Of a stretch of DNA of 64,000 nt, positions 54,285-63,871 are shown piece after piece. The first letter of the stretch is position 1. The number at the start of each line of letters is the position of its first letter. Source of the stretch: Sphingomonas sp. Leaf21 (lineage in GTDB: Bacteria > Pseudomonadota > Alphaproteobacteria > Sphingomonadales > Sphingomonadaceae); assembly GCF_916858675.1 (NCBI RefSeq), contig NZ_CAKASM010000001.1, forward strand, positions 496,001-560,000. The letters run 5' to 3'. Made by a program: the position numbers and the translations under genes. The notes under the pieces are model-generated. The model did no database searches. It had not been told where the DNA came from and worked only from the letters and a program-made list of their open reading frames with translations.

Positions 54285-55679
54285 ATGGCAAACCGATGGC
54301 AGTCGTTTCGCATCGCGCTGGCAGTGCTGGCCTTGAGCCTGACGCCCGGCGGGGCGCAGGCCGACAATCCGATCGTCCAGACCCGCTTCACCGCCGACCC
54401 CGCGCCGTTGGTCCATGACGGCGTCGTCTATCTCTACACCGGGCATGACGAGGACGGGGCCACCAGCTTCGACATGCGCGACTGGCGGCTCTACAGCTCG
54501 ACCGACATGGTCAACTGGACCGACCGCGGATCGCCCGCCTCGCTCAAGACCTTCCCCTGGGCGCAGCAGGACAATGGCGCCTGGGCGCCGCAGGTGATCG
54601 CGCGCGACGGCAAATTCTATTTCTACGCGCCGGTCCGGGTGGCGGGAAGGCCCGACACGGTGATCGCCGTCGCGGTCGCCGACAAGCCCGAGGGGCCGTT
54701 TCGCGATCCGATCGGCAAGCCGCTGATTCCCGCGCGCAACGGTGCGATCGACCCGACCGTCGCGATCGACGATGACGGCCAGGCCTATCTATATTGGGGC
54801 AATCCCGACATCTGGTACGTCAAGCTCAACCGCGACATGACGAGCACGACCGGCCCGATCGTCAAGGTCGACAAGCCGATCGACTATCAGGAAGGCCCCT
54901 GGTTCTACAAACGCGGGCCGCATTATTATATGGCCTATGCCTCGACCTGCTGCCCGGAGGGGATCGGCTATGCGATGGCCGACAAGCCGACCGGCCCCTG
55001 GGTGCCCAAGGGGCCGATCATGGACCCCAACGCCGCCTCCACCGGCAACCATCCCGGCATCATCGACTATAAGAGCCATAGCTATCTGTTCGGCTTTCAT
55101 TACGAGCTGAACTTCGCGCTGACCCCGATCCATCACGAGCGGCGGTCGATCACGCTGCGGGAATTCCGCTATAACCCCGACGGCACCATTCCCCGCCTGC
55201 CCTGGTGGGACGATCGCGGCGTCGAGCAGATCGCGCCGGTCGATCCCTATCACTGGGTGGAGGCGGAGACGATCGCCTGGACCTCGCGCATCGGCCGCGA
55301 CCGCGACCGCCCCTATCGCTGGGCGCCGGGCGTAACGACCGATCAGGGCGAGGACGGCCGCGTCCATGTCACCCGCATCGCCGACCGCAGTTTCATCAAG
55401 GTCGGCGGCGTCGATTTCGGGCGCGGCGCGGCCAGCTTCGCCGCCAGCGTCGCGCGGGTTCGTGGCAGACCGACGATCACCCTGCACCTCGACCGGGTGG
55501 ATGGCCCGGAGGTCGGCACCCTCGCGCCGAAGAATGACGACAGTCCGGCGTGGCGGACCGAAACCGCCGCCGTCACCGGCGCGACGGGCGTGCACGACCT
55601 GTTCCTGGTCTTCAACGGCGGCGGTGAGGCGTTGTTCGATTTCGATCGCTGGCAATTCCGCCCCGCCCCGGGATCGTGA
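54285..55679 (+). CDS. GH43 glycosidase with C-terminal CBM6-like domain
   Basis: A 464-residue exported enzyme with a signal peptide ending near AQADN. The five-blade GH43 domain keeps base D38 (FTADPAPLV), pKa modulator D156 (NGAIDPTVA) and acid E203 (DYQEGPWFY). A C-terminal domain from about residue 330 (WVEAETIAW) resembles CBM6. It is likely a beta-xylosidase or arabinofuranosidase acting on xylan or arabinan. ATG 54285 follows AAGGGAGGA. It is first gene in the six-enzyme run. Confidence 0.88.
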   Translation: MANRWQSFRIALAVLALSLTPGGAQADNPIVQTRFTADPAPLVHDGVVYLYTGHDEDGATSFDMRDWRLYSSTDMVNWTDRGSPASLKTFPWAQQDNGAWAPQVIARDGKFYFYAPVRVAGRPDTVIAVAVADKPEGPFRDPIGKPLIPARNGAIDPTVAIDDDGQAYLYWGNPDIWYVKLNRDMTSTTGPIVKVDKPIDYQEGPWFYKRGPHYYMAYASTCCPEGIGYAMADKPTGPWVPKGPIMDPNAASTGNHPGIIDYKSHSYLFGFHYELNFALTPIHHERRSITLREFRYNPDGTIPRLPWWDDRGVEQIAPVDPYHWVEAETIAWTSRIGRDRDRPYRWAPGVTTDQGEDGRVHVTRIADRSFIKVGGVDFGRGAASFAASVARVRGRPTITLHLDRVDGPEVGTLAPKNDDSPAWRTETAAVTGATGVHDLFLVFNGGGEALFDFDRWQFRPAPGS

Positions 55680-55759
55680 CACGCCGACCGTTTCGCAACG
55701 ATCTCGCCCTTCCACCCATGTCAGCAGCCTGGCCGGCAGTAGATACAGGTAATCGCACC

Positions 55760-56947
55760 ATGACGTTTGCCAGGAAAAAAAGCAGCGGCAGCCTGTCGGC
55801 GAGAACGGCCAGAGTGGGCAAGCCCGCGAAGAGGTGGGGCCGCTGGGGATCGTACCTTGCCGCGTTGGGCATGTCGGTCGCGACCGCCGCCGCCGCGCAG
55901 GATCCGCCCCCGGCCATCGCCCCCCAGCTTCAGCTCGTCGACCGACTGCCCGCGCGCCGCGCGACTCCGCCGGGCGAGGCGAGCAAAACGGCCTATCTAC
56001 TCGTCTATTTCAAGGAACATGCGCACTCCCTGTTCTTCGCGGTTTCGAAGGACGGGTATCGTTTCACCGATGTGCATGACGGTCAGCCGGTATTGTCGGG
56101 CCGCGACGTGGCCGAACAGAAAGGCATACGCGACCCCTATCTGATGCGGGGACCGGACGGCGCCTTCTACCTGACCATGACCGACCTGCACATCTTCGCG
56201 AAGCAGGAGGGGCTGCGCGACACGCCGTGGCAGCGTCCCGAACAGGATTATGGCTGGGGCAACAACCGCAGCATCATCCTGATGAAAAGCCGCGACCTGA
56301 TCCACTGGACCCATGCGCGGGTCGATGTGACCCGGCTGTTCCCCGCCTATCGTGAGGCGGGGGTCGCATGGGCACCGGAGGCTATCTACGATCCGCGCGC
56401 GCGAAAGATCATGGTCTATTACACCAGCCGCATCGGCAAGGGCGTGCATTCGATCGTCTATTCCTATGCCGATCCCGCGTTCCGCACGCTGACGACCGAA
56501 CCGAAGCCGCTGTTCGCCGTCCCCCGCGCGGGCAAGAACGCGGTCGATGCGGACATCACCCGCATCGGCGATCGCTATCACATGTTCTTCAGCACCGACG
56601 ATGGCGGCGGCCATTTGCGGCAGGCGACGTCCGCCCGGCTGACCGGGGGCTATGTCTACGACCCGACCAAGGTCGATCCCGAAGCGGTCGATACCGAGGC
56701 GCCGATGCTGTGGCGGCGGCATGGCACCGGCACCTATGTGCTGATGTACGACGTCTTTGGCGCGCGGCCCAACAACATGGGCTTTTCGGAGACGACCGAT
56801 TTCCGCACCTTCCGCAACATCGGGCGGTTCAACGATCCGGGGTCGCCGATGACGACGACCAATTTCACCTCCCCCAAACACGGATCGGTGACAGCGATCA
56901 CCCCGGCCGAGGCGGATCGGCTGCTGGACTATTTTAAGGCGCGGTGA
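55760..56947 (+). CDS. GH43-like glycosidase
   Basis: A 395-residue protein from ATG 55760 (AGGTAA upstream); a basic leader precedes a hydrophobic segment ending AATAAAAQ. The propeller has the catalytic-base type motif GIRDPYLMRGPDG, a repeat-like YMTDLHIF blade, and WAPEAIYDPRARKIMVYY. The acid is less certain. It is the second gene of the operon; specificity is unclear, with arabinosidase or xylosidase the usual choices. Confidence 0.78.
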   Translation: MTFARKKSSGSLSARTARVGKPAKRWGRWGSYLAALGMSVATAAAAQDPPPAIAPQLQLVDRLPARRATPPGEASKTAYLLVYFKEHAHSLFFAVSKDGYRFTDVHDGQPVLSGRDVAEQKGIRDPYLMRGPDGAFYLTMTDLHIFAKQEGLRDTPWQRPEQDYGWGNNRSIILMKSRDLIHWTHARVDVTRLFPAYREAGVAWAPEAIYDPRARKIMVYYTSRIGKGVHSIVYSYADPAFRTLTTEPKPLFAVPRAGKNAVDADITRIGDRYHMFFSTDDGGGHLRQATSARLTGGYVYDPTKVDPEAVDTEAPMLWRRHGTGTYVLMYDVFGARPNNMGFSETTDFRTFRNIGRFNDPGSPMTTTNFTSPKHGSVTAITPAEADRLLDYFKAR

Positions 56948-56981
56948 GCGCGCGCAATCTTTCGAGATGAGGAATGTTGAG

Positions 56982-58835
56982 ATGATGGGAATTTCGATGC
57001 TTCGTCGAAGCGCAAGCGTAACGGCGATCGTCGGCATGGCGCTGGCCCTGCCGCTGTCGGCGGCACAGGCGAAGTCGGTGACGGTCGCCAGCCCCGATGG
57101 CAAGGTCCAGGCGATCGTGTCCGACACGGCGGGCAAGCTGAGCTACCGGGTGACGGTCGACGGACAGGCGATCCTCAACCCCTCGCCCATCGGTATGCGG
57201 GTCGATGGCGTCGAGCTGGGTGAGGATGCCGTGATCGGCGCCGTGGCGCGCAGCAAGACGGACAGTCGCTATCGCTTCGACGGCGGCAAGGCGGAGGCCG
57301 TCGACCGCGCCAATGTCGCCACCGTCACCCTGACCACGCACGGCACCCGGTTCGAGGCGGATATCCATGTCGCCGATGACGGCGTCGGCGTCCGGCTGCG
57401 CCTGCCCGCCAAGCCGGAACAGATGGTCGAGGCCGACCGGTCCGGCTGGAAGTTCGCCGCCCCCGATCCGCGCGTGTGGGTCACCCGGATCGATCCCGGT
57501 TACGAGCAGGTCTATGAGAGCCGCACGCTCCGTCAGCTGAAGGGGCGCTCGCTAGGCCTGCCGCTGACCGCCAAGATCGGCCGCTATTATGTCACGCTAA
57601 GCGAGGCGGCGGTGGTCAATTACGGCGATTCGGGCCTGTCCGCCGATGCGTCGGGGATGCTCAACACCTTCCTGTATGTCGATCCCATGGGCTGGACGAC
57701 CTATGCGCCGGTGGTGCAGCCCTGGCGCGTAACCATCATCGCGCGCGACCTGACCGGCCTTGTCAATTCGACGCTGGTCCAGAACCTCAACCCGCCGCCG
57801 GCCCCCGAACTGGCCAATGCGGACTGGATCCGCCCCGGCGTCTCCAGCTGGCAGTGGCTGGCGATCGGCGGCCCGCGGGAGGATGACCAGCACCAGTGGG
57901 TCGATTGGACCAAGCAGCTCGGCTACCCCTATTATCTGGTCGACGAAGGCTGGGCGAGCTGGAAGCGCAAGTGGGAGACGATGGAAGACACGGTGCGCTA
58001 CGCCGAGTCGCAGGGCGTGGGCATCTGGGTCTGGGTGCACAGCAACGAGATGTTCGACCGCAACCAGCGCCGCGCGACATTGCGTCGCTACGCCGAACTG
58101 GGCATCGTCGGCGTGAAGGTCGACTTCCCGCAAAATCCCAATTTCTACTGGACGACCTGGTATGAGGATTTCGCGCGGGATGCGGCCGCCGAAAAGCTGA
58201 TGGTCGATTTCCACGGCGCACTGAAACCCACGGGCACCGAGCGGACCTGGCCCAACGTCCTGACCCGCGAAGGCGTGCGCGGTCACGAATGGCACATCAC
58301 CCGCTACCACCGCGTGCTGCCGGGCGATCATGACACGATCCTGCCCTTCACCCGCTATGTCGTCGGGCCGGGCGACTATACCCCGACCGTGTTCGCGCCC
58401 AGGGAGTTGCAGGGCAATAGCTGGTCGCACGAACTGGCACAGGCGGTCCTGTTCACCTCGCCCTTCCTGTCGATGGGCGGCTATCCCCCGACCTATCTGC
58501 AAAACCCCGCGCTCGACGTGATAAAGGCGATCCCGGCGGTCTGGGACGAAACGATCGTCCTGCCGGGCAGCGAGCCGGGCACCATGGCGGGCTTTGCCCG
58601 GCGGCACGGCAAGGACTGGTTCGTGGGGGTCATCAACGGCACCACCGCCCGTCCGCTGAAGATCGACCTGCGCTTCCTCGGCGCGGGCGACTGGAAGCTG
58701 GTGTCGCTGGCCGACGATCCGGCAAAGCCCGATGCCTTTGCCCGGACCGAACGGACCGTGCGGTCGACGGGGTCGATCGACACGACGCTGCGCGCGCAGG
58801 GCGGCTTCGTCGGCTGGCTGCGTCCCGCGCAGTGA
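56982..58835 (+). CDS. GH97 alpha-glycosidase
   Basis: A 617-residue enzyme with a signal peptide ending SAAQA. The N-terminal beta-sandwich precedes a barrel with KQLGYPYYLVDEGW, VGIWVWVHSNEM, and GVKVDFPQN (D381). That Asp is the position of the nucleophile in retaining alpha-galactosidase-type members. GREGVRGHEWH and ELQGNSWSHELAQ are also GH97-like. ATG 56982 has GAGGA upstream; 56967 is the alternative. It would release alpha-linked galactose or glucose. Confidence 0.87.
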   Translation: MMGISMLRRSASVTAIVGMALALPLSAAQAKSVTVASPDGKVQAIVSDTAGKLSYRVTVDGQAILNPSPIGMRVDGVELGEDAVIGAVARSKTDSRYRFDGGKAEAVDRANVATVTLTTHGTRFEADIHVADDGVGVRLRLPAKPEQMVEADRSGWKFAAPDPRVWVTRIDPGYEQVYESRTLRQLKGRSLGLPLTAKIGRYYVTLSEAAVVNYGDSGLSADASGMLNTFLYVDPMGWTTYAPVVQPWRVTIIARDLTGLVNSTLVQNLNPPPAPELANADWIRPGVSSWQWLAIGGPREDDQHQWVDWTKQLGYPYYLVDEGWASWKRKWETMEDTVRYAESQGVGIWVWVHSNEMFDRNQRRATLRRYAELGIVGVKVDFPQNPNFYWTTWYEDFARDAAAEKLMVDFHGALKPTGTERTWPNVLTREGVRGHEWHITRYHRVLPGDHDTILPFTRYVVGPGDYTPTVFAPRELQGNSWSHELAQAVLFTSPFLSMGGYPPTYLQNPALDVIKAIPAVWDETIVLPGSEPGTMAGFARRHGKDWFVGVINGTTARPLKIDLRFLGAGDWKLVSLADDPAKPDAFARTERTVRSTGSIDTTLRAQGGFVGWLRPAQ

Positions 58836-60496
58836 CCGACCGGCGGAGCGTCCTGCTCGGCCTGTCCGCGCTCGGCGCCACCGGGGTCCGTCCCGGGGCG
58901 GCGGGCGCGGAGGCGCCGCTCGCCGCCTCGCCCCTACTCTCGCCCCCACTCTCGCCCCTGCCGCGCTGGGGGGATCAGGGGGACGGCAGCTTCGTCAACC
59001 CGATCCTGCCCGCCGACTATTCCGACCTCGACGCGATCCGGGTCGGCGATAGCTATTACGCGATCAGCTCGACGCTCCACATGAGCCCGGCGATGGTGAT
59101 CCTGCGCTCGACCGACATGGTCAACTGGACGACGATCGGCCATGCCGTCGCCGACCTGTCGGCGCTGGGCGAGGCGGCGCAGACATGGGCGCGGATGGAC
59201 GGTTATGGCGGGGGCATGTGGGCCGGGGCGATCCGCCACCATGCCGGGCGGTTCCACGTCTATTTCGCCTCGCCCGAAAGCGGCCTGTACGTCACCACCG
59301 CCACCCGCGCCGAAGGGCCATGGGCGCCGCCGCGATCGCTTCTGCGCCAGCCGGGCTTCGACGACCCCTGCCCCTTCTGGGACACGGACGGCTCCGCCTG
59401 GCTGGTCATGACCCGCTTCGCGGCCGATCCGGTGACGGGGAAATCCTATGTCATCAGCCTCTACCGGATGAGCCGGGACGGGATGCGCATCGAACCGGCG
59501 TCGGCGATCCCGATCCACCAGTCGCAAGGGTCGGAGGCGAACAAGCTCTATCGCTTCGGCCGGACCTATTATCATTATTTCAGCGAGGTCCGCCCCGAGG
59601 GCCGCGTGCCGATGATGGCGCGCGCGTCCAGCCTGATGGGCCTGAAGGACGCCCCCGCGGTCCAGCTCGGCCATGTGAATGCGCGGGTCGACCGCGAACC
59701 CAATCAGGGTGGATTGCTGCAGGCGCCCGATGGCGGCTGGTGGTTCCTGACCCACCAGGGGCACGGTGCCTGGGAGGGGCGCGCCATGTGCCTGCTGCCC
59801 GTGACATGGACCGATGGCTGGCCGATCATCGGTCGCCCGGGGCCGGACGGCATCGGCAATATGGTGTGGCAATCGCGCAAGCCGATCCGCTCGACCCGCC
59901 CGCCCCTGCCCGACCTGTCGGACGATTTCGCGAAGGGGCTGAAGCCGGTCTGGGAATGGAACCATGCCCCGCGCCGCGAGGCCTTTTCGCTCGGCGAACG
60001 TCCCGGCTGGCTGCGGCTGAAGGCGTTCCGCCCGGCGCGTGCCGGGCTGCGCGGCGTCGGCAACATGCTGACCCAGCGGGCATGGCGCACCGCCGACAAC
60101 CGCGCCAGTGTCGTGTTCGACCTGTCCGGCATGGTCGATGGCCAGACGGCGGGCCTCAGCCATCTGTCCGGGACCGGCGCGTGGATCGGCGTTCGGCAGG
60201 CGGCGGGCGTGCGCAGGCTCTGCATCGCGCAGGACGATCTTGTCGTGGAAGGCCCCGTGATCGCCGCACCGCGCCTGCGCCTCGCGACGCGCTGGGGCGT
60301 CGAGGGGGTGGCGCAGTTCGAGCATGACGGCGGCGACGGGCGGTTCCAGCCGTTCGGAACGCCCTATACGATGCAGTGGCGCGACTATCGCGGCGACCGG
60401 ATCGGCCTGTTCACCTTTCACGACCTCGCCGAGCGCGGCCATGTCGACTTCGCCGACTTCCGCTACCGCATCGCATCGCAGAACGGCCGGGCGTGA
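58832..60496 (+). CDS. GH43 glycosidase with C-terminal beta-sandwich
   Basis: A 554-residue enzyme from GTG 58832, overlapping the GH97 stop by 4 bases. A Tat-like leader (TDRRSVLLGLSALG) starts it. The propeller shows the base D65 (ADYSDLDAI), FDDPCPFWDTDG and the acid candidate in QGSEANKLYR. A C-terminal concanavalin-like domain (about 370-550) matches the GH43_12-type layout. Arabinofuranosidase or xylosidase activity is likely. Confidence 0.86.
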   Translation: MTDRRSVLLGLSALGATGVRPGAAGAEAPLAASPLLSPPLSPLPRWGDQGDGSFVNPILPADYSDLDAIRVGDSYYAISSTLHMSPAMVILRSTDMVNWTTIGHAVADLSALGEAAQTWARMDGYGGGMWAGAIRHHAGRFHVYFASPESGLYVTTATRAEGPWAPPRSLLRQPGFDDPCPFWDTDGSAWLVMTRFAADPVTGKSYVISLYRMSRDGMRIEPASAIPIHQSQGSEANKLYRFGRTYYHYFSEVRPEGRVPMMARASSLMGLKDAPAVQLGHVNARVDREPNQGGLLQAPDGGWWFLTHQGHGAWEGRAMCLLPVTWTDGWPIIGRPGPDGIGNMVWQSRKPIRSTRPPLPDLSDDFAKGLKPVWEWNHAPRREAFSLGERPGWLRLKAFRPARAGLRGVGNMLTQRAWRTADNRASVVFDLSGMVDGQTAGLSHLSGTGAWIGVRQAAGVRRLCIAQDDLVVEGPVIAAPRLRLATRWGVEGVAQFEHDGGDGRFQPFGTPYTMQWRDYRGDRIGLFTFHDLAERGHVDFADFRYRIASQNGRA

Positions 60497-60545
60497 GCCT
60501 CGGCACGAATAAGACGAAGACACCGTAAATCCCCGGGAGTAAAGC

Positions 60546-61913
60546 ATGACGATCGAAAAGGGCGGGATCAACCGCCGCCAGGCCCTGACCGGAGCCGCAC
60601 TGACCGGAGCCGCGATGCTGGGCGCACAGGCAGCACCGGGCCGGGCGGCCAGACGCCCCGCCATGCTCGCCCCGCGCCCGCCGATGGGCTGGAACAGCTG
60701 GAACAGCTTCGCCACCACCATCACCGAGGCGCAGGCCCGCGAAACCGCGACGATCATGCGCGAAAAGCTGCTGCCCTTCGGCTATGACATCTTCACCGTC
60801 GATATCCAGTGGTATGAGCCGAATGCGTCGAGCTACAATTACAGTTCCGCGCCGGTGCCCGCGATGGACGGCTATGGCCGGCTGATCCCCGCACCCAACC
60901 GCTTTCCCTCCAGCGCCGACGGATCGGGCTACACGAAGCTGGCGGCGGATGTGCACGCCATGGGGATGAAGTTCGGCATCCACCTGATGCGCGGCATTCC
61001 CCGCTTGGCGGTGAAGAAGAACCTGCCGGTCTTCGGCACCCGCTACCGCGCCGCCGACATCGCCGACACCGGCAGCACCTGCCCCTGGAACCCGGACATG
61101 TACGGCGTCGACATGACCAAGCCCGGTGCACAGGCCTATTATGACAGCGTGTTCGCGCTCTATGCGTCATGGGGCGTCGATTTCGTCAAGATGGACGATA
61201 TGAGCCGCCCCTATGACGCCCATGCGCCGGAGATCGAGGCGGCGCACAAGGCGATCCTCGCGACCGACCGCCCCATCATGCTCAGCCTGTCGCCCGGTGA
61301 AACCCCGGTCATCCGTGGCCCGCATGTCCGCCGCTATGCGCAGATGTGGCGCATCTCGGACGATTTCTGGGACGAATGGGCGATGCTGGAGGCGCAGTTC
61401 ACCCGGCTGGAGAACTGGACCCCCTATCGCGGCCCCGGCGGCTGGCCCGATGCCGACATGCTGCCGCTCGGTCGGCTGGCGCTTGGCAAGCGCGACACCA
61501 AGTTCACGCCCGACGAGCAGCGCACGCTGATGACGCTCTGGTCGATCGCCCGTTCGCCGCTCATCATGGGCGGCGACCTGCGCTATCTCGACGCGCCGAC
61601 GCTGGCGCTGCTGACCAACCGCGCGGTGATCGCGGTCAACCAGGCATCGACCGACAACCAGCCGCATTTCGTCGAGGATGGCGCGCGCATCTGGTCCGCC
61701 AAGCCCGAAGGCGCGCCCGGCGACCGCTATCTGGCGCTGTTCAACACCGGCGGCGGCCCGAAGGAGGTCGGCATCACGCTCAAGCAGCTGGGCCTGACCG
61801 GCGAGATGAACGTGACCGACCTGTGGAGCGGCGCTGCGGCCGGCAAGGCCGATGGTCGCTTCGCACAGACGCTGCCCGCGCATGGCGCCGGGCTGTACCG
61901 CCTGCGGCGATGA
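60546..61913 (+). CDS. Alpha-galactosidase-like enzyme, GH27 (second copy)
   Basis: A 455-residue enzyme with a Tat signal (NRRQALTGAALTGAAM). The barrel starts RPPMGWNSWNSF. Nucleophile D217 (FVKMDDMS) and acid/base D273 (WRISDDFWD) align with the catalytic pair of the 18523-19752 enzyme. The replacement of the usual YDWC by MDDM suggests altered specificity; some GH27 members act on arabinopyranosides. GGGAG precedes ATG 60546. It is fifth gene of the operon. Confidence 0.88.
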   Translation: MTIEKGGINRRQALTGAALTGAAMLGAQAAPGRAARRPAMLAPRPPMGWNSWNSFATTITEAQARETATIMREKLLPFGYDIFTVDIQWYEPNASSYNYSSAPVPAMDGYGRLIPAPNRFPSSADGSGYTKLAADVHAMGMKFGIHLMRGIPRLAVKKNLPVFGTRYRAADIADTGSTCPWNPDMYGVDMTKPGAQAYYDSVFALYASWGVDFVKMDDMSRPYDAHAPEIEAAHKAILATDRPIMLSLSPGETPVIRGPHVRRYAQMWRISDDFWDEWAMLEAQFTRLENWTPYRGPGGWPDADMLPLGRLALGKRDTKFTPDEQRTLMTLWSIARSPLIMGGDLRYLDAPTLALLTNRAVIAVNQASTDNQPHFVEDGARIWSAKPEGAPGDRYLALFNTGGGPKEVGITLKQLGLTGEMNVTDLWSGAAAGKADGRFAQTLPAHGAGLYRLRR

Positions 61914-61936
61914 ACCGACGGGAACGGAGAAGACCC

Positions 61937-63568
61937 ATGATGACGCGACGGATCGGACGGACGTACCGGCGCTGGCTGGCTGCGATCGCGGCGGCGGCGG
62001 CGGCGGCATCGATCGGCGCACCGGCGGCGGCCCAGGAACAGGCCGCCACCTCGACCCTGCTGCTGCATGTCGACCAGCCGGGACCGTGGATCGCGCCCGA
62101 AATCTACGGCCAGTTCGCCGAACAGCTGGGGCGCGGCATCTATGAGGGGATCTGGGTCGGGCCGGACTCGCCGATCCCGAATACGCGGGGCATTCGCAAG
62201 GACGTCGTGGCGGCGTTGCGCGAGGTGAAGGTGCCGGCGGTGCGCTGGCCCGGTGGCTGCTTCGCCGATGGCTATCACTGGCGCGACGGCGTCGGCCCCT
62301 ATGCGAAGCGACCGCGCGGGATCAATGCCGCCTGGGGCAATGTGCCCGACCGCAACGCCTTCGGCACCCACGAATATATGGATTTCCTCGACCAGATCGG
62401 CGCGCAGGCCTTCGTGTCGGTCAATGTCGGTTCGGGCAGCGTGCGGGAGGCCGACGAGTGGATGCGCTACATGACCGCGCCGCCCGAAAGCACGCCGGGC
62501 GCGGAGCGGGCGGCGAACGGCCATCCCAAGCCCTTCGCCGTCCCCTATGTCGGCATCGGCAACGAAAGCTGGGGCTGCGGCGGCAACATGACCGCCGACA
62601 CCTATGTCGCGCAATTCCGCCAATATGCCTCGAACGTCCGCAGCTATTCCGGTCCCAGGGCGCAGCTGATCGCGGTCGGCGCCGACACCGACGATTATGA
62701 ATGGACCGAAAAGCTGATGGCGGGGGCGATGCTGTGGCGGCCCAACCCGACGCCGCTCGCCTATGTCGATCGCCGCCCCTTGATGTGGGGGCTGTCGCTC
62801 CACTTCTACACCTTCACCGGCAATGACTGGTTTGCGCGCGGGCGCAATGTCGATTTCACGCAAGGGGATTGGGCCAAGGCGCTGGCGCGCGCGAACCTGA
62901 CCGACGAGATCGTCACCCGCCATGCCGCGATCATGGACCGCTACGATCCCGAGAAGAGGGTGGCGCTGGTCGTCGACGAGTGGGGCGCATGGTATGATGG
63001 CGAGCGGAACGCCCCGTCCGCTTTGTATCTGGAGAGCACCACGCGCGACGCGGTGATCGCCGGGCTAAGCCTCAACATCTTCAACCGCCATGCCGACCGC
63101 GTCCGCATGGCGAACCTGGCGCAGATGGTGAACGTCATCCAGTCGCTGGTGCTGACCCGTGGCAAGGACATGGTGGTCACGCCGACCTGGCATGTCTTCG
63201 ACCTCTACAAGGTGCATCAGGGCGCGATGCTGATCCCGGTCGATGTCGCCACGCCCGATTATGTCGAGGGCACGACCCGGCTGCCGACGCTCAGCGCCTC
63301 GGCCTCGCGCGATGCGGCGGGCGTGGTGCATCTGTCGATCGTGAACCTGGACCCGGTGCGGGCCGCACCGATCCGCGCGGTCCTCGCGGGGATGAGCGGG
63401 CGCACCGCCAGCGCCCGCACGGTCACGGCGGATCGGATCGACACGCGCATCCGCTTCGACGCCCCCGACCCGTTCGTGCCGCGCGACCTGTCCGGCGTGG
63501 CGCTGTCCGGCGATACGCTGACCCTGACCGTGCCGCCCAAGTCGGTCACGATGGTCTCGCTCAACTGA
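61937..63568 (+). CDS. Alpha-L-arabinofuranosidase, GH51
   Basis: A 543-residue enzyme from ATG 61937 (GGAGAAG eight bases upstream); ATG 61910 would overlap the previous stop. A hydrophobic leader ends APAAAQEQ. The barrel has IYGQFAEQLGRGIYEG, acid/base E210 (GIGNESWG), and nucleophile E348 (VVDEWGAWYD), then the C-terminal beta domain. It would remove arabinose from arabinan or arabinoxylan. It closes the operon; no obvious terminator follows. Confidence 0.92.
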   Translation: MMTRRIGRTYRRWLAAIAAAAAAASIGAPAAAQEQAATSTLLLHVDQPGPWIAPEIYGQFAEQLGRGIYEGIWVGPDSPIPNTRGIRKDVVAALREVKVPAVRWPGGCFADGYHWRDGVGPYAKRPRGINAAWGNVPDRNAFGTHEYMDFLDQIGAQAFVSVNVGSGSVREADEWMRYMTAPPESTPGAERAANGHPKPFAVPYVGIGNESWGCGGNMTADTYVAQFRQYASNVRSYSGPRAQLIAVGADTDDYEWTEKLMAGAMLWRPNPTPLAYVDRRPLMWGLSLHFYTFTGNDWFARGRNVDFTQGDWAKALARANLTDEIVTRHAAIMDRYDPEKRVALVVDEWGAWYDGERNAPSALYLESTTRDAVIAGLSLNIFNRHADRVRMANLAQMVNVIQSLVLTRGKDMVVTPTWHVFDLYKVHQGAMLIPVDVATPDYVEGTTRLPTLSASASRDAAGVVHLSIVNLDPVRAAPIRAVLAGMSGRTASARTVTADRIDTRIRFDAPDPFVPRDLSGVALSGDTLTLTVPPKSVTMVSLN

Positions 63569-63871
63569 ACCGCGGGCAGGACGGGGATGCCGTTACCGGC
63601 GGGCGCCCCCTTACTGCCCCCGATGGTAGACCTGTCCCTATCTCGAGCGATGGCGTCTTACAGGTCGCGCGCCCGGTCGCGCCCGACCCAGCCCCCCACT
63701 GCAATCGAAAGAGCCGTAACGCCAAAATAACGACACGCGCAATTTTCTCATTTTGTTAGAAAATTCCGCCACGCCGGTTTTTACTAGCAAAATGTGTTAC
63801 GGTTTTTCGTCAGCCAACTGTCATCATTGCCGAGCGACGCGATGACGCGCGCTTGAAATGGGGGGCAGTTG
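63569..63871. other. Intergenic region before the final TonB receptor
   Basis: A 303-base gap. The first half is G/C-rich and featureless. From 63718 to 63830 it is strongly A/T-rich and holds the palindrome at 63741-63765, marking the likely promoter of the receptor at 63872. No gene was found. Confidence 0.6.
63741..63765. promoter_or_regulatory. A/T-rich palindrome upstream of TonB receptor
   Basis: Perfect 8-bp arms AATTTTCT and AGAAAATT with a 9-base spacer, about 107 bases before the start at 63872. It could be an operator for a sugar-responsive regulator. It is not a typical terminator because the stem has no G/C. Confidence 0.5.
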
